A stretch of 40,046 nucleotides of DNA from Clostridia bacterium (lineage in GTDB: Bacteria; Bacillota_A; Clostridia; Oscillospirales; CAG-272): contig JAGBGE010000009.1 in NCBI GenBank assembly GCA_017936125.1, positions 1-40,046 on the forward strand, given 5' to 3'. The position numbers and the translations under genes were made by a program. The first letter of the stretch is position 1. Every line of letters starts with the position of its first letter. The notes below the pieces were generated by a model. It did not search any database. It was not told the DNA's origin and saw nothing but the letters and a program-made list of their open reading frames with translations. Shown here piece after piece: positions 14,635 through 23,643 of this stretch.

Positions 14635-16392
14635 ATGGTAAATCTAAAAGCAAAGCCCTATAATCTTTCCGACGAGGATATTCGCTGGGTAGAGAAAACG
14701 ATAGCGAAAATGACCGACGAGGAGAAGGTCGGTCAGCTTTTCTTTCAGCTCACGGCAAGCACCGACGAGGAATATCTGAAAAGCCTGGTGGAGAAATACC
14801 ACGTCGGCGGCTGTAGATACAATAATATGCCGTCGAAAGAGGTGAAAAGACAAAACGAAATTCTGCAAAAATACGCGAAAATCCCACTCTTTATCGCATC
14901 AAACACCGAGATGGGCGGCAACGGCGCTTGCTCCGACGGCAGCTATATCGCCAGCGGTATAAAGATTGCCGCAACGGGCAAGACCGAGTATGCAAGGGCT
15001 CTGGGCAAATACGCAAATAAAGAGGCAAGGTCGATAGGCTGCAATATGGCGTTTGCGCCCGTGTGTGACATTCACTATAACTGGCAGAATACCGAGATAG
15101 TCACTCGCGCCTTCGGCACGAACGAGCGCACCGTGGCTGATATGAGCCGCGCATACCTAGAGGGCGCGAGAGAGGCGGGAGTAGCCTGCGCGGCAAAGCA
15201 TTTTCCGGGCAACGGTCAGGACTTCCGCGATGCTCATATCTCGAATAATATCAATTCCTTTAGTGAGAGCAGGTGGATGGAAACCTACGGATTTGTGTAT
15301 AAGGAGCTGATCGGCGCGGGACTTCAGGCGATTATGGGCGGTCATATTATGATGCGTGAGTATATGAAGGAAATCAAGCCTGACGTCAAGGACGAGGAGC
15401 TGCTGCCCGCGACTCTTTGCCCCGAGATAATGACAGGGCTGCTTCGCGATAAGCTCGGATTCAACGGTATGGTGGTTACAGACGCCTCGCATATGGTGGC
15501 TATGACCAATCGAATGAAGCGAAAGGAAATGCTGCCCGCAAGCATCAACGCAGGCTGTGATATGTTCCTGTTCTTTAACGATCCCGACGAGGACTTTGCC
15601 ACGATGCTTGACGCATACAGGTCGGGAAAAATCAGCGAGGATAGAATGAACGAGGCGCTCGCCAGAATCCTCGGACTGAAGGCGAGTATGCGGCTGCACA
15701 GAATGTCACTAGATGAGCTTTCGGGCGGTGAAATATCGCTTTGCCCCGAGGAATGCAGGGAAATAGAGTCGGCTATCAGCCGTGACGCTGTCACTCTCGT
15801 CAAGTATAAGGACTGTGGCGTGCTTCCTATCACCCCCGAGAGATATAAGAGGATAATGATAGCCTATATCAAGGGCGCGCCGGGGCCAATGGACGAGATA
15901 ATAAAGGCGATGATGGGCGATAATGCGAAGAAAAATCCAGCCGAGGAGCTGCGCGACAGACTTATAGAAAAGGGCTTTGATGCCTTTATCTACGAGAGCC
16001 CGCTTGAGGAAATAAAAAGGCAGGTTGGGAGAGGGGAGAAGCCTAGCATAAATTTATATTTTGCAGGTAAAAATGCAATAGCAGACTTCGTTTCGGAGCA
16101 GGATCTTGTGATTACGCTATGCGACGTCATGAGCGGCAGACCGTCATTTGGATTTTCAAAGGGCGGCGGAGAAATACCCTGGTACGTCTTTGAATTGCCC
16201 GTGGTGGCAGTCAGCGTGAATGCTCCCACTATGCTTGCGGATATACCCGAGGTACGAACCTATATAAACGCATACGACTCGAAATCCTCAACTCTTGATG
16301 CTTTGGTTGATAAGCTAATGTCAGGTAAAAATTCATTCACGGGAACAGATCCGATAGACAGCTTCTGCGGGCTGTGGGATAGCAGAATTTGA
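14635..16392 (+). CDS. NagZ-like GH3 (beta-N-acetylhexosaminidase family)
   Basis: A 585-residue GH3 protein without signal peptide. The barrel shows the NagZ-type signature KHFPGNGQD followed by D199-A-H201, where the histidine of this loop acts as acid/base in NagZ-type enzymes, and nucleophile D283 in VVTDAS. The glycine-histidine of the usual KHFPGHG is GN here. A C-terminal alpha/beta region of about 230 residues follows, like the second domain of Gram-positive NagZ proteins. The likely reaction is removal of N-acetylglucosamine or a related sugar; related subfamilies act on other sugars, so specificity is open. It is in an operon with the HAD hydrolase (3-base gap), suggesting a joint role with phosphorylated sugars. 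Confidence 0.85.
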   Translation: MVNLKAKPYNLSDEDIRWVEKTIAKMTDEEKVGQLFFQLTASTDEEYLKSLVEKYHVGGCRYNNMPSKEVKRQNEILQKYAKIPLFIASNTEMGGNGACSDGSYIASGIKIAATGKTEYARALGKYANKEARSIGCNMAFAPVCDIHYNWQNTEIVTRAFGTNERTVADMSRAYLEGAREAGVACAAKHFPGNGQDFRDAHISNNINSFSESRWMETYGFVYKELIGAGLQAIMGGHIMMREYMKEIKPDVKDEELLPATLCPEIMTGLLRDKLGFNGMVVTDASHMVAMTNRMKRKEMLPASINAGCDMFLFFNDPDEDFATMLDAYRSGKISEDRMNEALARILGLKASMRLHRMSLDELSGGEISLCPEECREIESAISRDAVTLVKYKDCGVLPITPERYKRIMIAYIKGAPGPMDEIIKAMMGDNAKKNPAEELRDRLIEKGFDAFIYESPLEEIKRQVGRGEKPSINLYFAGKNAIADFVSEQDLVITLCDVMSGRPSFGFSKGGGEIPWYVFELPVVAVSVNAPTMLADIPEVRTYINAYDSKSSTLDALVDKLMSGKNSFTGTDPIDSFCGLWDSRI

Positions 16393-16425
16393 TAATAAAG
16401 TAAATTAAACTTTGCAAAAACGTGC

Positions 16426-16463
16426 AAAAGCGGGTGACTTTCTAACATCCGCTTTTATTTTTT
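16426..16463 (+). terminator. Terminator of the HAD/NagZ-like operon
   Basis: AAAAGCGGGT pairs with ATCCGCTTTT (one G-T pair) around an 11-base loop and is followed by ATTTTTT. It lies 34 bases after the stop codon. Confidence 0.85.
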
Positions 16464-16628
16464 GCGTCAAGAATTGATGAATGTCAAGAGAGAATTTTCC
16501 AAAATTCAAAATTTTTGAATGAAAAAGATGCTTTTTGACGAAAAAATGCTTTTCTAGCATTTAGATGAAAATCGCGCGCGCAAATTTGTACATATTGAAC
16601 AAAAAGCGTTAACACTACAGAAACATTG

Positions 16629-16657
16629 TTGACAAAATATATAACGCGTGTTATAAT
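16629..16657 (+). promoter_or_regulatory. Consensus promoter with operator-like palindrome in its spacer
   Basis: TTGACA (16629-16634), exactly 17 bases, TATAAT (16652-16657). The spacer and -10 contain ATAACGCGTGTTAT at 16641-16654, an imperfect palindrome matching its own complement at 12 of 14 positions with a central CG, the form of LacI-family operators. This suggests a strong promoter repressed in the absence of sugar (inference). The preceding 16464-16628 is AT-rich with only short hairpins. Confidence 0.75.
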
Positions 16658-16663
16658 AATACC

Positions 16664-16771
16664 GAGCGTTAGGTCGGGCAGAGAACGACATTATTATGGT
16701 TTTATCGTTCCCCGTGCGACGCTAAAATAATTTAATAACAGGTAAAGCCTGAAAAACAAAGGAGAAAAATT
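16664..16771 (+). ncRNA. Structured 5' leader of the second membrane GH3
   Basis: AGCGT at 16665-16669 pairs with ACGCT at 16719-16723. Nested inside, CGGG + AACGA (16675-16688) pairs with TCGTT + CCCG (16705-16714). After an A/T-rich run, CAGGT-AAA-GCCTG at 16739-16751 forms a small hairpin just before AAAGGAG. The last hairpin and its setting match the leader of the 1923 operon (1894-1908). I cannot assign it to a known riboswitch class. Confidence 0.5.
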
Positions 16772-19700
16772 ATGGCAAAGCTCATTAAGGTGCTGTCTAC
16801 CATTCTCATCATTCTTCTCGTGATTATGATTCCCGTGAACATTGTTGTAAGAATGTTTGACAACACGATTTCTCTTCTCGTTGCCGGAAACACATTCTGG
16901 GAGCTTGAGAATGAGGACGAAAGCGCAGTATATTTCAAAGGAGATTATGCTTCTCAGGCAGAAAGACTTGCAGCAGGTACAGCTCTCTGCTATCAGGTAG
17001 AGGCTGAGGGCGCTGCTCTTCTTCTTAACAACGGTGCGCTTCCTCTTGCGGCAGGCGCAAAGGTAAGCACCCTTTCGGTTAATTCCGTAAATCTTACATA
17101 TGGCGGTACCGGCTCGGGTAACGTTGATGCTTCTAAGGCAGACAACCTCAAGGTAGCTCTTGAGAAGTCCGGCTTCGAGGTTAACGCGACTCTTTGGGAT
17201 TGGTACGGCAGCAAGGAAGCTGCTAAGCTTATGGATGAGGTATCCAACGGCGAGAGCGCAGGCGAGAGCGCTGTGCTTGCAGGTCAGGCTCCTATTCTTG
17301 AGGTAGATCCTGCAAACTATCCCGATGACGTTAAGAACTCCATCTCCAATCACGGCGGTACTGTTATAGTTACCTTCTCTCGTGTTGGCGGTGAGGGCTA
17401 TGACTGCTCCTTCCCCGGCTACGAGGGCAACGCTAATGCTATCAACTATCTCGAGCTCAACGAGAACGAGAGAAAGCTTATGCAGTATGCGCAGGATCTC
17501 AAGACCGCAGGCAAGATCGACAGCATCGTAGTGCTTATCAACACCTCTAACGCGCTTGAGGTTGACTTCCTCAACGATTACGACGTAGACGCTTGCATGT
17601 GGGTTGGCGGTCTTGGTATCACCGGTACCAACGCTGTTACCGATATCCTTGCAGGTAAGGTTAACCCCTCGGGTAGCCTTGTTGACACCTACTGCTACGA
17701 TAACTTCACCTCTCCCGCAATGCAGAACTTCGTTGCACACTCCTACCTCATTCCCGATGGCGCTGTCGCTTCCAAGGACGGCAAGAGCTATACCATCGAC
17801 GGCATTGAGCTTTCCAAGGATATTCTCACTTACATGGTATATCAGGAAGGCATTTACGTAGGCTACAAGTACTACGAAACCCGTTATGCTGACGCGGTTA
17901 TGGGCAAGGGCAACGCCGGTGACTATGCGGATAAGTATGCTACCGAGGTTGCATTCCCCTTCGGTCACGGTCTTTCCTACACTGTTTTCACTTACAGTGA
18001 GATGAAGGTTGAAAAGGGCGTTAACGAGTACGGTGAGGCTTGCTACAACGTAAGCGTTAAGGTTACCAATACAGGTGACGTTGCAGGTAAGGAAACCGTT
18101 CAGGTTTATCTTTCCTCTCCCTACACTCAGTATGACATTGATAACAAGATAGAGAAGGCTGCTGTTCAGCTTATCGGCTTCGGCAAGACCGCTGTTCTTG
18201 AGGCAGGCGCATCCGAGGTTGTTACCATCCAGGTTGACGAGCGCGATATGGCTGCTTACGACGCGTACGGCGCAGGCACTTATATCCTCGATGCAGGTAC
18301 ATACTACCTCACCGCAGCTACCGACTCTCACGATGCTAACAACAATATTCTCGCAGCAAAGGGCTACACCATAGCTGACGGTATGGACGTAGAGGGTAAG
18401 GCTACTCTCGTTTACGGTATGAATGTAGCTGAGCTTGACACTACTACATATTCCACCTCTCTCAACGGCACCAAGATCGAGAATCAGCTTCAGAACGCTG
18501 ATCCTAACGTATACTTCGGTGAGAACACCGTTAAGATGCTGTCGAGAAACGACTGGGCAGGCACTTGGCCTATCGGCAACTACGAGCTTATTCTTTCCGC
18601 AAAGATGGCTAAGGAGCTTGACAACCGTTACAACAACGGTCTTCCCGAGTACGAGCAGATCAAGGCCGACTATGAGGCAAAGACCGGTAGAGATTTTGAC
18701 AAAATGCCTATACTTGGCGCAGAGGGCGACCTTTCTCTCTACGATATGTTCGAGGCTGACGGTGACAATAACGGCGTTCCCGCATACAAGCAGTTCGACG
18801 ATCCCGCTTGGAATGATCTTCTCGAGCAGGTTACTCTTGATGAGCTTATCTCAATCGGTGACTGCTTCCACTGGAGACACCCCGTTCCTTCTGTAAACGC
18901 TCCCGGTTCTCGTGATGAGAACGGACCTCAGGGTCTTACCGTTTCGCTCTTCGGCGGCGGACTTGTTACTATGGACGGCGAATCCGCAGAGGCTACCGCA
19001 TTTACCTCTGAGGACGTTATGGCTGCTACCTTCAATCTTGATCTTATGTACGAAATCGGTCAGATGATCGCTAACGATTGCATCGACGCAAGCGTTTCCT
19101 GTCTCTACGGCCCCGGCGCTAACACACACCGTACTCCCTACGGCGGACGTAACTTCGAGTACTACTCTGAGGACGGCTTCCTTGCAGGCGAGATGGGCGG
19201 TACTGAGGTTAAGGCTCTTCGCTCCAAGGGTATTGACGTTGTTATGAAGCACTTCGCACTCAACGACTCCGAGCAGGCTCGTCTTGGTCAGGCTGCATGG
19301 CTTACCGAGCAGGCTGCACGTGAGGTTTATCTCAAGGCATTCCAGAAGGCTCTTGAGGAGAACGAAGGACACGGTGGCATTATGACCGCTTACACTCGTT
19401 GGGGTACCACCTGGTCGGGTGCTAACTACGGTCTTATGTCCGGCATTCTCCGCGGTGAGTGGGGCAACAAGTCCATGCACATCACCGATAACATGATCAC
19501 TGCTAACTGCAACGCTATCGACTCCATTATGGCTGGCGGCGTAACCTGCTTCGACGCTATGATGAGCTACGCTACCGATGATATCAAGACCGCTACCGAT
19601 GATCCCGTATTCGTTAACGCAATGCTTGAGGCTATGCACTACAACCTTTACACCATCATCAACTCCGCGGCTATGAACGGCGTTGGTCCCGAGACTACCG

Positions 19701-19804
19701 TTAAGGCAGTTACTCCTAATATCATCAATACCATTACTTACGCGACGATTGCTATCGCTGTACTTGCTGTACTGTTCTTCATTCTCAGACGCAAGGTTAA
19801 GTAA
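16772..19804 (+). CDS. Second membrane-anchored, domain-swapped GH3 glycosidase
   Basis: A 1010-residue paralogue of the GH3 at 5475. It has an N-terminal membrane helix (about 8-27), the GH3 alpha/beta sandwich first (about 65-310, acid/base candidate E208 in GGEGYD), an FnIII-like domain (about 400-500), then the TIM barrel (about 670-940) with DENGPQG, HRTPYGGRNFEYYSED, MKHFALND and nucleophile D906. A C-terminal helix (about 984-1004) with a basic RRKVK tail follows. The nucleophile context is ITDNM; the aromatic residue normally next to the aspartate (SDW, or TDY in the paralogue) is replaced by Asn, so specificity may differ. It is a single-gene unit with its own consensus promoter, structured leader and terminator. 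The strong promoter and codon use suggest high expression. Confidence 0.9.
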   Translation: MAKLIKVLSTILIILLVIMIPVNIVVRMFDNTISLLVAGNTFWELENEDESAVYFKGDYASQAERLAAGTALCYQVEAEGAALLLNNGALPLAAGAKVSTLSVNSVNLTYGGTGSGNVDASKADNLKVALEKSGFEVNATLWDWYGSKEAAKLMDEVSNGESAGESAVLAGQAPILEVDPANYPDDVKNSISNHGGTVIVTFSRVGGEGYDCSFPGYEGNANAINYLELNENERKLMQYAQDLKTAGKIDSIVVLINTSNALEVDFLNDYDVDACMWVGGLGITGTNAVTDILAGKVNPSGSLVDTYCYDNFTSPAMQNFVAHSYLIPDGAVASKDGKSYTIDGIELSKDILTYMVYQEGIYVGYKYYETRYADAVMGKGNAGDYADKYATEVAFPFGHGLSYTVFTYSEMKVEKGVNEYGEACYNVSVKVTNTGDVAGKETVQVYLSSPYTQYDIDNKIEKAAVQLIGFGKTAVLEAGASEVVTIQVDERDMAAYDAYGAGTYILDAGTYYLTAATDSHDANNNILAAKGYTIADGMDVEGKATLVYGMNVAELDTTTYSTSLNGTKIENQLQNADPNVYFGENTVKMLSRNDWAGTWPIGNYELILSAKMAKELDNRYNNGLPEYEQIKADYEAKTGRDFDKMPILGAEGDLSLYDMFEADGDNNGVPAYKQFDDPAWNDLLEQVTLDELISIGDCFHWRHPVPSVNAPGSRDENGPQGLTVSLFGGGLVTMDGESAEATAFTSEDVMAATFNLDLMYEIGQMIANDCIDASVSCLYGPGANTHRTPYGGRNFEYYSEDGFLAGEMGGTEVKALRSKGIDVVMKHFALNDSEQARLGQAAWLTEQAAREVYLKAFQKALEENEGHGGIMTAYTRWGTTWSGANYGLMSGILRGEWGNKSMHITDNMITANCNAIDSIMAGGVTCFDAMMSYATDDIKTATDDPVFVNAMLEAMHYNLYTIINSAAMNGVGPETTVKAVTPNIINTITYATIAIAVLAVLFFILRRKVK

Positions 19805-19837
19805 TAAATAATTTTCGCAACAAATTAAATTGATAAT

Positions 19838-19884
19838 AATCTCCCTGTCCGTGAAAAAACGCAATAGGGCAGGGAGATTATTTC
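19838..19884 (+). terminator. Terminator of the second membrane GH3
   Basis: AATCTCCCTG (19838-19847) pairs perfectly with CAGGGAGATT (19870-19879), followed by ATTTCT. The long stem makes it a convincing terminator despite the weak T-tract. Confidence 0.8.
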
Positions 19885-19903
19885 TAACTGACAGGAGCTT
19901 GCT

Positions 19904-21823
19904 ATGAGAAAAGAGCAACTTATCAATGAAAATTGGCTGTTTCGTTATCACGACGGTACCGAAACGGCTGTAAATATCCCGCACACCTGGAACAACCTTG
20001 ACGGTCAGGACGGTGGCGACGACTACTACCGTGGCACCTGCGTTTACGAGAAGAGCTTTGTCTCTCCCGCTATCGAGAGCGACGAGCGTCTTTATCTTGA
20101 ATTTAACGGTGTTAACGCTTCGGCAAAGGTAGTGCTCAACGGCAATACGGTCATGACTCACGACGGCGGCTATTCCACCTTCCGTGCGGATATTACCGAT
20201 TATCTCGCCGACGAAAACCATATGGTCGTCGAGGTCGATAACTCTAAGAATGACAGAGTATATCCGCAGAAGGCGGATTTCACCTTCTACGGCGGAATCT
20301 ACCGAGACGTTAAGCTGATTACGGTAAATAAGCATCATTTTGATATGGATTACTTCGGCGGTCGCGGTCTGGCGGTATCCCCTGAGGTTAAGGGCGAGGA
20401 CGCTGCCGTATGGGTCAGAACCTGGCATAATGCCGAGGGCGGCAGAGTAGAGATAGTCCTTAAGGACAGAGAGGGCAACGTGGTTGGCAGCGGTAACGAT
20501 ACCGATGAAACTATCGTTATCGAGAAGGTACATCTCTGGCACGGAATAGAGGATCCCTATCTTTACACCTGCGAGGCGACACTCTTCGTTGACGAAAAGG
20601 CTGTTGACAATGTGTCCTGCCGATTCGGTGTTCGTTCCTTCCGCGTCGATTCGCACAAGGGCTTTTTCCTTAACGGCAAGGAGTATCCTCTGCGCGGCGT
20701 TTGTCGCCATCAGGACTGGAAGGGCATCGGTAATGCTATTACAAAGGAGCATCACGACACCGATATGGCTATGATACGTGAGGTTGGTGCGAATACCATT
20801 CGCCTTGCGCATTATCAGCACGACCAGTATTTCTACGACCTGTGCGACGAGTACGGTATGGTAGTTTGGGCGGAGATTCCGTATATCTCCGAGCATATGC
20901 CAAACGGCAGAGAGAATACCATCAGTCAGATGAAGGAGCTTATAGTTCAGTGCTATAACCACCCCTCAATCTGCGTTTGGGGTATCTCCAACGAGATTAC
21001 TATCTCGACTACCAAGCGTGCAGACATGCTTGATAATCATAAGGTACTGAACGACCTTATTCACGAAATGGACCCCAGCCGTCCTACGACTCTCGCTTGC
21101 TACGCGATGTGCGCGCCCTTTGATTCGGTCGGACATCTTTCGGATATCGTAAGCTGGAATCTCTATCTTGGCTGGTACACGCCTTTTATGTGGCTCAATA
21201 ACGTTTGGGTTGACTTCTTCCACAAGAGATACCCGAACCGTGCGCTCGGTTACTCCGAGTACGGCTGCGAGTGCATGCCGAATCTCCACTCCTCTCACCC
21301 GAAGCGCGGTGATCAGAGCGAGGAATATCAGTGCAAGTACAACGAATATATGCTGAGGTTCTTCGACAAGCGTCCGTTTATGTGGGCGACTCACCTCTGG
21401 AATATGTTTGACTTCGCTGCCGATGCGAGAAATCAGGGCGGCGAGCCGGGTATGAACCACAAGGGAATTGTGACCTTTGACCGTAAAACGAGGAAGGATA
21501 GCTTCTATCTCTACAAGGCTTGGTGGTCCAAGGAGCCTATGGTTTACGTCTGCGGCAGGCGCTACGTTGACAGAGCAGAGCGTAAGACTAATATAAAGGT
21601 GTATTCCAACGCACCCGAGGTCACTCTGTACGTGAACGGTCAGAAGTTCGCGACACAGAAGGGCGACAAGGTGTTCAACTTCCGCATTCCCCTTGATGGC
21701 AAGGCGAAGATAAGAGCGGTTGCGGGCAAGATTTACGACGAAATTGAGATTCGTCGCGTCAAGATTCCCAATCCTACGTATAAGCTGTCAAAGAAGATTG
21801 CCGGCGGCGGCAACTGGACTTGA
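19904..21823 (+). CDS. Glycoside hydrolase family 2 (beta-galactosidase/glucuronidase-like)
   Basis: A 639-residue cytoplasmic GH2 enzyme. The N-terminal sugar-binding beta-sandwich (about 1-170; IPHTWNN, FNGVNASAKVVLNG, YGGIYRDV) is followed by an Ig-like domain (about 180-265) and the catalytic barrel from GVCRHQD onwards. The acid/base is E364 in GISNEI and the nucleophile E452 in YSEYGCE. A short beta-rich tail (NIKVYSNAPEVTLYVNG) closes the protein. GH2 members of this size include beta-galactosidases, beta-glucuronidases and beta-mannosidases; I cannot choose among them. CAGGAG lies 6 bases before the ATG. The gene sits between a terminator and a hairpin repeat; the sugar symporter follows. 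Confidence 0.9.
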   Translation: MRKEQLINENWLFRYHDGTETAVNIPHTWNNLDGQDGGDDYYRGTCVYEKSFVSPAIESDERLYLEFNGVNASAKVVLNGNTVMTHDGGYSTFRADITDYLADENHMVVEVDNSKNDRVYPQKADFTFYGGIYRDVKLITVNKHHFDMDYFGGRGLAVSPEVKGEDAAVWVRTWHNAEGGRVEIVLKDREGNVVGSGNDTDETIVIEKVHLWHGIEDPYLYTCEATLFVDEKAVDNVSCRFGVRSFRVDSHKGFFLNGKEYPLRGVCRHQDWKGIGNAITKEHHDTDMAMIREVGANTIRLAHYQHDQYFYDLCDEYGMVVWAEIPYISEHMPNGRENTISQMKELIVQCYNHPSICVWGISNEITISTTKRADMLDNHKVLNDLIHEMDPSRPTTLACYAMCAPFDSVGHLSDIVSWNLYLGWYTPFMWLNNVWVDFFHKRYPNRALGYSEYGCECMPNLHSSHPKRGDQSEEYQCKYNEYMLRFFDKRPFMWATHLWNMFDFAADARNQGGEPGMNHKGIVTFDRKTRKDSFYLYKAWWSKEPMVYVCGRRYVDRAERKTNIKVYSNAPEVTLYVNGQKFATQKGDKVFNFRIPLDGKAKIRAVAGKIYDEIEIRRVKIPNPTYKLSKKIAGGGNWT

Positions 21824-21826
21824 TAT

Positions 21827-22006
21827 TTGGCGTATAATTTGGATATTTGCTTCGTTTGTCGTTGCTCGACGTATGTAAATACGCCTTCGAACTCCAAGCA
21901 AAGCAACTATCTCAAATTCTACTGCCAACTATATTATTGGCGTATAATTTGGATATTTTCTTCGTTTGTCGTTGCTCGAAATAAACTATCTCAAATTATA
22001 CTTCAA
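21827..22006. repeat. Two tandem palindromic repeat elements
   Basis: Copy 1 (21827-21928) begins TTGGCGTATAATTTGG and ends with ATTCTACTGCCAA; its two halves pair as a long imperfect hairpin of about 33 base pairs. Copy 2 (21937-22006) repeats the first 43 bases with one change, keeps the right arm CAAATTATAC and lacks most of the loop. Copy 1 starts 3 bases after the GH2 stop codon. The arrangement resembles REP or small MITE-type palindromes. A short reading frame across the region is a by-product of the repeat. Confidence 0.8.
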
Positions 22007-22068
22007 GCATAAGGCAGAGAAATATATTGTCGTCTTTTGACTACCTTAATTTACATAAGGAGATTATT

Positions 22069-23625
22069 ATGAATGAAACTCAAGGCGTGAATCGCGCCAA
22101 ATTTTATCAGCTCGCCCTGTTCCCGATGAACAACGGCGCAACTAACGTTTACTTTGTGCTTATTCTATCCTACATAGCACAGTTCGGTAATGCTGTTCTT
22201 GGACTTGCGATGCTCTTTGCATCGTTTATGGTTACGGGAATGCGTGTATTTGACGCTATTACCGACCCCATTATTGGTGCTTTGATGGATAAGACTAACA
22301 CCAAATTCGGTAAATTCCGTCCCTTTATGGTTATCGGTAACGTGATTATGGCGGTGTCCGTGCTTCTTTTGTACGTTGTAACTCCCATAGTTCCCGAAAC
22401 TATGATGTGGCTCCGTTATACTCTCTTTATTCTTCTTTACGCGGTTTGGGTAATCGGTTATACCTTCCAGACCTCTGTAACCAGAAGCGCGCAGCCGGTT
22501 CTTACTAATGACCCCAAGCAGCGTCCGCTCTTTACTGTATTCAACACCATCGGCTCTCTTGCCGGTATGGGTATTATGCAGGTAATCGGTATGGTTATGG
22601 CGTGGGACTCCTTTGCTGGCGACTATAATGCAAAGTGGTATGCTATTATGACATTCGTAGGAATAGGAATTTCGGCTATTCTTACCGTACTTGCCGTTAT
22701 AGGCATTGCTGAGAAGGATAACGAGAAGTACTTTGGTATTGGCGGCGGTCAGCAGGAGGAAGTAAAGATTTCCGAGTATGTACAGATTATCAAGTCGAAC
22801 AAGCCGCTTCAGCGTCTTATGATAGCCGGCGGCGGCTGCAAGCTTGCTCTTGCCATAGCGCAGAATATCACCGTGCTTATCATGCTTTACGGTTGTATGA
22901 TGGGCAATTACGATACATTTAATATGGTATTTATGGCACTTGGATACGTATTCAGCGCGCCCTTCTTCCTTCTCACGGTTCGCACCTCGCAGAAGCACGG
23001 ACAGAAGGCTTCGCTTATGAAGTACGTAAAGGTTGCACTTATATGCTACGTCGGAGTGCTCGCGCTTCTTCTTATGTGGCAGCAGGGCAATCCCGCATTC
23101 AATCTCAGCCTTATGGGTGAGGGCGGACTTTCTATCAACCTTTATACCATAGCATTTATTCTTTGCTTTGGAATTGGATACGGCGCATACTATTCCACTG
23201 CGGATATGCCTATTCCTATGGTTGCTGACTGTGCAGACTACGAAACATATCGTTCGGGCAAGTTCATTCCCGGTATTATGGGTACGCTCTTCTCGCTCGT
23301 TGATAAGCTTGTATCCTCTCTTGCGTCGGCAGTAGTATCCATTGCTCTTATGTGCATCGGTATCTTCGATCTTCCTACCAAGACTACTCCTTATGCTGAC
23401 GGCATGAACTGGGTTGTTATCGTTCTGTTCTGCCTTATTCCTATGATTGCCTGGGCGCTGACTCTTTTTGCTATGAAGGGCTATTCGCTCGACGGTAAGA
23501 GAGTCAAGACTATTCAGGCAGTAAACGCCGCTCGTAAGGCTGCGGTTGCCGAGGGTATGTCTATGGAAGAGGCTATGACTACTATCAATGATGAAACCGT
23601 TGAGGCTTCGATGGTTAATCAATAA
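22069..23625 (+). CDS. GPH-family sugar:cation symporter (MFS, MelB-like)
   Basis: A 518-residue membrane protein with about 12 hydrophobic helices. The segment DAITDPIIGALMDKTNTKFG, continuing KFRPF, is the signature of the glycoside-pentoside-hexuronide:cation symporters (MelB, XynB/YicJ, UidB types). These import oligosaccharides or glycosides with Na+ or H+. The ATG at 22069 is chosen because AAGGAG lies 7 bases before it; an upstream in-frame TTG at 22027 has none. The location after GH3 and GH2 genes suggests uptake of the glycosides they cut. glf begins 18 bases downstream, so the two are probably co-transcribed. Confidence 0.92.
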   Translation: MNETQGVNRAKFYQLALFPMNNGATNVYFVLILSYIAQFGNAVLGLAMLFASFMVTGMRVFDAITDPIIGALMDKTNTKFGKFRPFMVIGNVIMAVSVLLLYVVTPIVPETMMWLRYTLFILLYAVWVIGYTFQTSVTRSAQPVLTNDPKQRPLFTVFNTIGSLAGMGIMQVIGMVMAWDSFAGDYNAKWYAIMTFVGIGISAILTVLAVIGIAEKDNEKYFGIGGGQQEEVKISEYVQIIKSNKPLQRLMIAGGGCKLALAIAQNITVLIMLYGCMMGNYDTFNMVFMALGYVFSAPFFLLTVRTSQKHGQKASLMKYVKVALICYVGVLALLLMWQQGNPAFNLSLMGEGGLSINLYTIAFILCFGIGYGAYYSTADMPIPMVADCADYETYRSGKFIPGIMGTLFSLVDKLVSSLASAVVSIALMCIGIFDLPTKTTPYADGMNWVVIVLFCLIPMIAWALTLFAMKGYSLDGKRVKTIQAVNAARKAAVAEGMSMEEAMTTINDETVEASMVNQ

Positions 23626-23643
23626 ATCTAAGAGGAAAAGAAT

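Noticed and set aside
16694..20962. Long minus-strand reading frames of 545 and 703 codons opposite the GH3 and GH2 genes
   Set aside because: They lie antisense to genes with complete catalytic motifs, have no recognisable domains or ribosome binding sites, and arise from the biased codon use of the sense genes.
21827..22012. 61-codon frame after GH2
   Set aside because: It coincides with the palindromic repeats and repeats internally as they do; not a gene.
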